From the NCBI GenBank assembly GCA_040509055.1, contig JBEVLT010000029.1, forward strand, positions 1 to 10,504: a stretch of 10,504 nucleotides of DNA. Direction: 5' to 3'. The notes beneath the pieces are model-generated. The model saw only the letters and a list, made by a program, of their open reading frames with translations, was not told the origin of the DNA and ran no database searches. Of this stretch, positions 5,991-10,504 are shown one piece after another. The DNA comes from JAJKIP01 sp040509055. Lineage in GTDB: Bacteria > Bacteroidota > Bacteroidia > Chitinophagales > Chitinophagaceae. A program made the position numbers and the translations under genes. Position 1 is the stretch's first letter. Each line of letters starts with the position of its first letter.

Positions 5991-8636
5991 ATGCACATTC
6001 CGAATTCTACCTATCGCGTACAATTAAATAAAGACTTTACTTTTCAGGACCTCGATGGCATCATCGATTACCTGCATTCGCTTGGCATCTCCACGATCTA
6101 TGCATCTCCTGTCACTACGGCCACGCCAGGCAGCAACCATGGCTACGATGTAACCGACCCTTACCGCATTAACCCGGAGATCGGCACGCTGGAAGAGCTG
6201 AAGGCACTTGCCGCGAAGCTGAAAGCAAAAGGCATGTCGTGGATACAGGATATTGTGCCCAACCACATGGCCTTTACCACGCACAACCGCCTGCTGATGG
6301 ATGTGCTGGAACGCGGCCCTTCTTCGGAGTATTATCATTATTTCGATATCAATTGGACGCATCCTGATAAAACCTTGCAGGGAAAGCTGATGGTGCCCGT
6401 GCTGGAAGCAGATACAGCAACCTGTATCCGCGAAGGAAAGATCGCCATCGCCTTTTCGGGCAGGGATGGCTTTACCGTAAACTATGGCGAAAGCAAATAC
6501 CCTCTTTCCGCATCGGCCTATCGCCTCTTTACCCAGGCCTGCATCAAATACGACGCGGCATTCATGGTGAACCTGGCTGATATCCGGAAAAAATGCTGGG
6601 AAAATGCCAGCCTGAAAGAATGGGAAGTATCCAAACAAGAGTGCCTGGATGGCTGCGCAACACATGAGCAATCGCTGCAAGCCTGCATCGCCCGGATCAA
6701 CCAGGACCAGGCGCTGCTGACCGAACTGCTGGACAACCAGTATTACACGCTGGTGCATTATGCCACTACGGATACCCGCATCAATTACCGGCGTTTTTTT
6801 ACGGTAAACAACCTGATCTGCCTGGCGATGGAAGAGGAATTCGTCTTCAACGATTACCACCGTTTTCTGCACAGCCTGTATGAGCAGGGATTGATACAGG
6901 GCCTGCGCATCGATCATATCGACGGGCTCAATGATCCCGGTGCGTACATCCGGAGGTTGCGGCGTCTCTTTGGAGACGAGTGTTACATCATTGCGGAAAA
7001 GATACTGGAAGCAACCGAGAACATGCCGGCCGACTGGGCACTCCAGGGCACCAGCGGCTACGAGTTTCTCTCGTATGTCAGCCGCGTCATGACCGATCGC
7101 CGGGGTTCGCGTAAGCTGCTGGATTATTACCACAAGCTGCTCCCGGGAACCGTACCCGTGTACCGGGAAACGGTGCATGAAAAAAAGCAGCTGATCCTGC
7201 GCGACTACATGGGTGGGGAACTGGATAACCTGGTCCATTATTTTTATACGCTGTTCCCCGGCGCTGAACCGGCAGACCGGGAAGCATTGAAACAGGCGCT
7301 GGCGCTGGTGATGATCTGCCTGCCGGTCTACCGCATTTACCCGGAACAGTTCCCGCTGCGCGAAAAGGAATGGCAGCTGATCCGGCAAACGTTTGACATG
7401 GCTTACAAAAAAAACGAGGTTTTAAAGCCAGAGCTGGACTTGCTGTACAGTCTGTTTGAAAGTGCAGCGCATGACCCGGACAGCGCTAAAAAAATAACTT
7501 TTCTCAAACGCCTGATGCAGTTTACCGGCCCGCTGACAGCCAAGGGTGTGGAGGATACTACCTTTTACGTATACAATCCCCTGATCTCGCACAACGAGGT
7601 CGGCGATTCGCCCTCCACGCCGGCAACGACCATTGAAGCGTTTCACACCACCCTGCTTAGCCGCCTCGAACGAAATCCATTATCCCTCAATGCTACCTCC
7701 ACCCACGATACCAAGCGCGGTGAAGATGCGCGTATCCGCATCAACCTGCTCAGCGAAATGCCGGAGGAATGGGAAGAGGCTGTGAACGATTGGAAAGAAA
7801 TAAACAAACCATTTTTGAGCGTGGTGAATGACCAGCCGGCCCCTTCCGTCAATGACGAATATTTTCTTTACCAATCCCTGGTAGGCGGCTACCCGGTCGG
7901 CGCCGTGGATATCAACGCGTTTACCAACCGGCTGAAAGACTATTTTATCAAGGCGCTGCGCGAATCCAAAGCCAATACGGCCTGGAATCAGCCGGAGGAA
8001 GCCTATGAAAAGGCCTGCCTGCAGTTTATCGACCAGCTGCTGAACACTTCGCATTCGTTCATGGAAACCTTTCTTCCTTTCCAGGAAAAAATTTCGGCCC
8101 GCGCTTTTACCTATTCGCTGAACCAGGTACTGATCAAGGTCACGGCGCCGGGTATTCCCGATTTTTACCAGGGCACCGAACTCTGGGATCAATTCTATGT
8201 AGACCCGGACAACCGGAACGCGGTGGATTATGATATACGCCGGCAATACCTGGCGGAGATTGCCGATGCGCAACCGCAGCAGCTTGCCCGGAAGCGGCGG
8301 GAAGGTTTGGAAAAATTATATACGATACACAAGGCCCTGCAATGCAGGAATACATTCGCCGATCTTTTTACACAGGGCCGCTATATTCCCTTGTATGCTG
8401 AAGGCGGATCGGTTGTCGTAGCGTATGCACGGGTACTGGAAGCGGATTGGATCATCACCATCGCTCCGCTGGGAGCAGCGGGCAATGAAAAAGAGATAGT
8501 GATCCGGCTACCTGAGGAAGCTCCGGCCGGATGGACCGACCTGTTCACAGGCAACCGGCTCTGCACCGCAGAAGGAAAATTGCTGATCAGCGGAGCCGCA
8601 GGCCAGGCCAGGCCTGCCCTTTTAAAAAATGTGTAA
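5991..8636 (+). CDS. treY: Malto-oligosyltrehalose synthase (maltooligosyltrehalose mutase)
   Basis: TreY (GH13 subfamily 26) turns the reducing-end alpha-1,4 glucose linkage of maltodextrins into alpha-1,1, an intramolecular transglucosylation that gives the substrate of TreZ. The 881-residue protein starts with STYRVQLNKDFTF and has YASPVTTATPGSNHGYDVTD (38-57), a hallmark of the family. Region I is QDIVPNH (86-92). Region II GLRIDHIDGL carries nucleophile Asp308. Region III IIAEKI carries Glu336, and region IV STHDTKRGEDAR carries Asp573. KGVEDTTFYVYNPLISHNEVG (518-538) and PGIPDFYQGTELWDQFYVDPDNR (720-742) are also family signatures. It is longer than the roughly 700-780 residues of well-studied TreY enzymes. 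Compared with the Sulfolobus enzyme, about 80 extra residues lie before region II and about 50 between regions III and IV. All catalytic positions are intact. The start ATG lies 3 bases after the treZ stop with no clear Shine-Dalgarno, which points to coupling. No debranching enzyme follows it. Confidence 0.96.
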   Translation: MHIPNSTYRVQLNKDFTFQDLDGIIDYLHSLGISTIYASPVTTATPGSNHGYDVTDPYRINPEIGTLEELKALAAKLKAKGMSWIQDIVPNHMAFTTHNRLLMDVLERGPSSEYYHYFDINWTHPDKTLQGKLMVPVLEADTATCIREGKIAIAFSGRDGFTVNYGESKYPLSASAYRLFTQACIKYDAAFMVNLADIRKKCWENASLKEWEVSKQECLDGCATHEQSLQACIARINQDQALLTELLDNQYYTLVHYATTDTRINYRRFFTVNNLICLAMEEEFVFNDYHRFLHSLYEQGLIQGLRIDHIDGLNDPGAYIRRLRRLFGDECYIIAEKILEATENMPADWALQGTSGYEFLSYVSRVMTDRRGSRKLLDYYHKLLPGTVPVYRETVHEKKQLILRDYMGGELDNLVHYFYTLFPGAEPADREALKQALALVMICLPVYRIYPEQFPLREKEWQLIRQTFDMAYKKNEVLKPELDLLYSLFESAAHDPDSAKKITFLKRLMQFTGPLTAKGVEDTTFYVYNPLISHNEVGDSPSTPATTIEAFHTTLLSRLERNPLSLNATSTHDTKRGEDARIRINLLSEMPEEWEEAVNDWKEINKPFLSVVNDQPAPSVNDEYFLYQSLVGGYPVGAVDINAFTNRLKDYFIKALRESKANTAWNQPEEAYEKACLQFIDQLLNTSHSFMETFLPFQEKISARAFTYSLNQVLIKVTAPGIPDFYQGTELWDQFYVDPDNRNAVDYDIRRQYLAEIADAQPQQLARKRREGLEKLYTIHKALQCRNTFADLFTQGRYIPLYAEGGSVVVAYARVLEADWIITIAPLGAAGNEKEIVIRLPEEAPAGWTDLFTGNRLCTAEGKLLISGAAGQARPALLKNV

Positions 8637-8682
8637 CGATTTCTTACCCCTGTTCAGGGTCTGGCTCCGGCACCACGAAAGA

Positions 8683-8706
8683 AGACAGAAATTGTTCTTT
8701 CTGTTT
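8683..8706 (+). terminator. Weak hairpin downstream of treY, possible terminator
   Basis: AGACAGAAA at 8683-8691 pairs with TTTCTGTTT at 8698-8706, giving nine base pairs including one G-U, around a 6-base loop. It begins 46 bases after the treY stop and lies in the gap between the converging treY and the oxidoreductase gene. The stem is A/T rich and no U-tract follows, so it is a poor intrinsic terminator and may be incidental. Confidence 0.3.
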
Positions 8707-8859
8707 CATTGGATCGCTTCCTTATCATGATCGAACGATCCTTGTTTGAAAACATCATCAGGGATCCAATCGTTCTTTATCAACCAAGATCCGATTGTAA
8801 AAGCTTTCGTCTGCAGGGGAATCCCGGGGCAAGCGTCCTGCTCAACGGATCCTGATTCG

Positions 8860-10404
8860 TTATTCCTTATCAGCGACAGCCGACAGAGACCGGATGGAGA
8901 TCTGCTCCAGGTCGGCATTGGCCGGACCTGTCAATAGCTTGCCGTCGTAAGAATAGCGCGCCCCATGACAGGGGCAGTCCCACGACTTTTCAGCCGTATT
9001 CCATTGCACACCGCATTTCATATGCGTGCACTCCGGGCTCACTGCGTGCAGCTGACCGTTCTCATCTTTATACAGGGCGATCTTTTCTTTATTCCAGGTC
9101 ACCACTTTTGCTTCGCCGCGTGCCAGCTCGCCAGTCTGTTGAAGTTCTTCGCCGGAGAACCATTTCCCTATAAACTGCTTTACTACATCTGCATTATGTT
9201 TGATAAAGTTGGTAAAGCCGGCCACCGGTTTAATGCGGTTGGGATTGAAGAGCGTGGCATAGCGCAGCTCCTCCTGCAGCAGCATTTCTTTCAGGGCCAG
9301 GGCCGCTACACCGCTGTACGTCATGCCATTGCCACCATAGCCGGTAGCTGCATAAATATGCTCCGGGTGGCCGGGCAGGTGGCCGATATAAGGCAGGCCA
9401 TCGGCCGGCTCGAAGTATTGGGAAGACCATTTGTGCACGATCTCGTCTACGGAAAAATGTTTGCGTATGTGATTTTCCAGGTTTTGAAAGCAACGGTCCG
9501 TATTTTCTTCGTGCGCTGTTTTGTGGTCTTCGCCGCCCACGATCAGGTAGTCCCGGCCATCCACCCGCTGCGTGCGGTAATAGTGATACGGGTCATACAT
9601 GTCATAAGAGAGATTGTCGGGGTAATCCCCATCCTGCAGTGTTACCGCCATGGCATAGCTGCGGTAAGGAGCACAGCGCAGGTGCAGCAGGTTTACGCCC
9701 GGAGGAATATGTGTAGCATAGACCAGGTCGGTGGCGCGGAATATACCTTGTGTCGTTTCCACTTCCACTACGTCGTTGCTTTCAACACCGGTGACCCGGC
9801 AATCCTGCACGATGACCCCTCCTGCTTTCTCAAAAGCTTTGGCCAGGCCGTATACATAGTGCAGCGGGTGAAACTTTGCCTGTCCTTTGGCAACTGCTGC
9901 TTTGGTAAATGAAATGGGTACCGGAATATCATCCGTATCATTTATTTCCAACCCGGCATCGGCGGAGGCCTTAACCACCTCGTCCAGTTCCTTGGCCTGT
10001 TGCTCATCCCGGGCAAACAGCACCGCATCGGCCCATTCAAAACCACAGTCGATATTATAACGGGCGATATTGCTCCGGATCAGGCTGATGGCATCCGCCG
10101 AGGCAGCGGCAACCGCCCGCGCATGTTCTTTACCGAAGTTTTTACTGATTGTGGTATACGGCGTATCAAGCAAAGTGTTCAGGTGCGCCGTTGTACCGCC
10201 GGTGGTGCCAAAGCCTAGGTTTACCGCTTCAAGCACAATGCATTTTTTCCCGGCCTCCTGGAGCAACAGAGCGGTGGTAATACCGGTAATGCCGCCTCCT
10301 GCGATGATGACATCGTATATCTTCGCTGCGGGCTTATTGCTTACAGTATAGGGAGGTACACTCTCCTGCCACAGGCTTACCAGGCTTCCATCTCTTTGTA
10401 TCAT
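8860..10404 (-). CDS. FAD-dependent oxidoreductase with C-terminal Rieske [2Fe-2S] domain
   Basis: A 514-residue fusion of a D-amino-acid-oxidase-fold flavoprotein (about 28-385) with a Rieske domain (about 425-510); the same architecture occurs in B. subtilis YhfW. The dinucleotide fold is DVIIAGGGITGITTA with GxGxxG at 36-41 and Glu59 ending the second strand. The C-terminal FAD contact is YAATGYGGNGMTYSG (351-365). Rieske ligands are Cys459, His461, Cys477 and His480 (CTH and CPCH). Cys464 and Cys479 sit where bc1/b6f Rieske proteins form a disulfide. There is no signal peptide, Tat motif or membrane segment, so it is cytoplasmic. The substrate is unknown; related proteins are annotated only as putative oxidoreductases, and an amine or amino-acid-like donor is just a guess from the fold. 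The start fits the family N-terminus (SLW...YT about 17 residues before the fold); no Shine-Dalgarno is visible. It converges on treY and is transcribed on its own within this window. Confidence 0.93.
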   Translation of the reverse strand: MIQRDGSLVSLWQESVPPYTVSNKPAAKIYDVIIAGGGITGITTALLLQEAGKKCIVLEAVNLGFGTTGGTTAHLNTLLDTPYTTISKNFGKEHARAVAAASADAISLIRSNIARYNIDCGFEWADAVLFARDEQQAKELDEVVKASADAGLEINDTDDIPVPISFTKAAVAKGQAKFHPLHYVYGLAKAFEKAGGVIVQDCRVTGVESNDVVEVETTQGIFRATDLVYATHIPPGVNLLHLRCAPYRSYAMAVTLQDGDYPDNLSYDMYDPYHYYRTQRVDGRDYLIVGGEDHKTAHEENTDRCFQNLENHIRKHFSVDEIVHKWSSQYFEPADGLPYIGHLPGHPEHIYAATGYGGNGMTYSGVAALALKEMLLQEELRYATLFNPNRIKPVAGFTNFIKHNADVVKQFIGKWFSGEELQQTGELARGEAKVVTWNKEKIALYKDENGQLHAVSPECTHMKCGVQWNTAEKSWDCPCHGARYSYDGKLLTGPANADLEQISIRSLSAVADKE

Positions 10405-10459
10405 AGTTTACACATTAATTAAGTAGGGGCGACAATTATCCTGCCATAGCACCGGGGCG

Positions 10460-10499
10460 CCCGCCTGCCGCCAGGCCCTATTGCTCCGGTTAAGGCGGG
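10460..10499. repeat. Inverted repeat near the right edge
   Basis: CCCGCCT at 10460-10466 is the reverse complement of AGGCGGG at 10493-10499, with a 26-base spacer. It lies upstream of the oxidoreductase gene, outside its likely promoter. It could belong to a terminator or intergenic repeat of whatever lies to the right, which is not visible. Seven bases at this distance is weak evidence. Confidence 0.25.
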
Positions 10500-10504
10500 A
10501 ATGA

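Noticed and set aside
6024..7388. Antisense open frame of 454 codons across treY
   Set aside because: Although long, it is the complement of conserved TreY regions I to III and shows no domain or plausible start signal.
8746..8937. Possible small gene (63 codons) on + in the gap after treY
   Set aside because: It overlaps the end of the oxidoreductase gene, has no ribosome-binding site, and its composition is unlike a real protein. No matching motif was recognised.
8965..9912. Open frame of 315 codons on + opposite the FAD-Rieske gene
   Set aside because: The opposite strand encodes the Rieske ligands and FAD fold in an unbroken frame; this frame has no recognisable features.
10493..10504. 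AGGCGGGA followed by ATG at 10501, resembling the start of a gene at the right edge
   Set aside because: The purine run touches the ATG with no proper spacing, also forms one arm of an inverted repeat, and only one codon is visible.
1..10504. Mobile element, CRISPR array, toxin-antitoxin or defence genes
   Set aside because: No transposase, integrase, terminal repeat pair, regularly spaced repeat or small paired genes were seen. The five genes all belong to metabolic or stress enzyme families.

Overview
The window carries five protein-coding genes and little else. It reads as chromosomal DNA of a Bacteroidota bacterium, most likely from the Chitinophagaceae or a close relative. That placement is an inference from moderate GC content (a little over half by eye), weak or absent Shine-Dalgarno sequences, AT-rich leaders and the character of the proteins; no taxonomic marker gene is present. 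No RNA gene, insertion sequence, integrase, CRISPR array or phage gene was seen.

Layout. (1) From the left edge to 2124, on +, lies a large-subunit (clade 2, HPII/KatE-type) catalase with a C-terminal DJ-1/PfpI-like domain. Its reading frame is open to base 1, so its true start is outside the window. (2) A perfect 17-bp stem hairpin at 2158-2201 sits between the converging catalase and the next gene and probably terminates both. (3) 2238-4028, on -, is a GH15 family glycosidase (glucoamylase/trehalase type). (4) A short divergent intergenic region (4029-4157) holds a perfect 19-bp palindrome right upstream of the GH15 start. (5) treZ and treY, on +, 4158-8636, are separated by only 3 bases and form the two-step pathway that converts the reducing end of maltodextrins or glycogen chains to trehalose. 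(6) A 223-bp intergenic stretch (8637-8859) contains only weak inverted repeats. (7) 8860-10404, on -, is a FAD-dependent oxidoreductase (DAO fold) fused to a C-terminal Rieske [2Fe-2S] domain. (8) The last 100 bases are the upstream region of that gene.

How they fit. TreY isomerises the terminal alpha-1,4 linkage of a maltooligosaccharide to alpha-1,1, and TreZ cuts off trehalose. The divergent GH15 enzyme could either trim the same alpha-glucans or hydrolyse the trehalose; the sequence does not decide between these. No debranching enzyme (treX) is in the window. With a stress-type catalase on one side and a Rieske flavoprotein on the other, the region looks like a desiccation/osmotic plus oxidative stress island. 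The stress theme is inferred from gene content; no sigma-factor or regulator gene is present to prove shared control. I found no strong evidence of a wholly new system. The most interesting points are the palindrome in the divergent promoter region, the unresolved GH15 specificity next to treZY, and the FAD-Rieske fusion with bc1-style extra cysteines.
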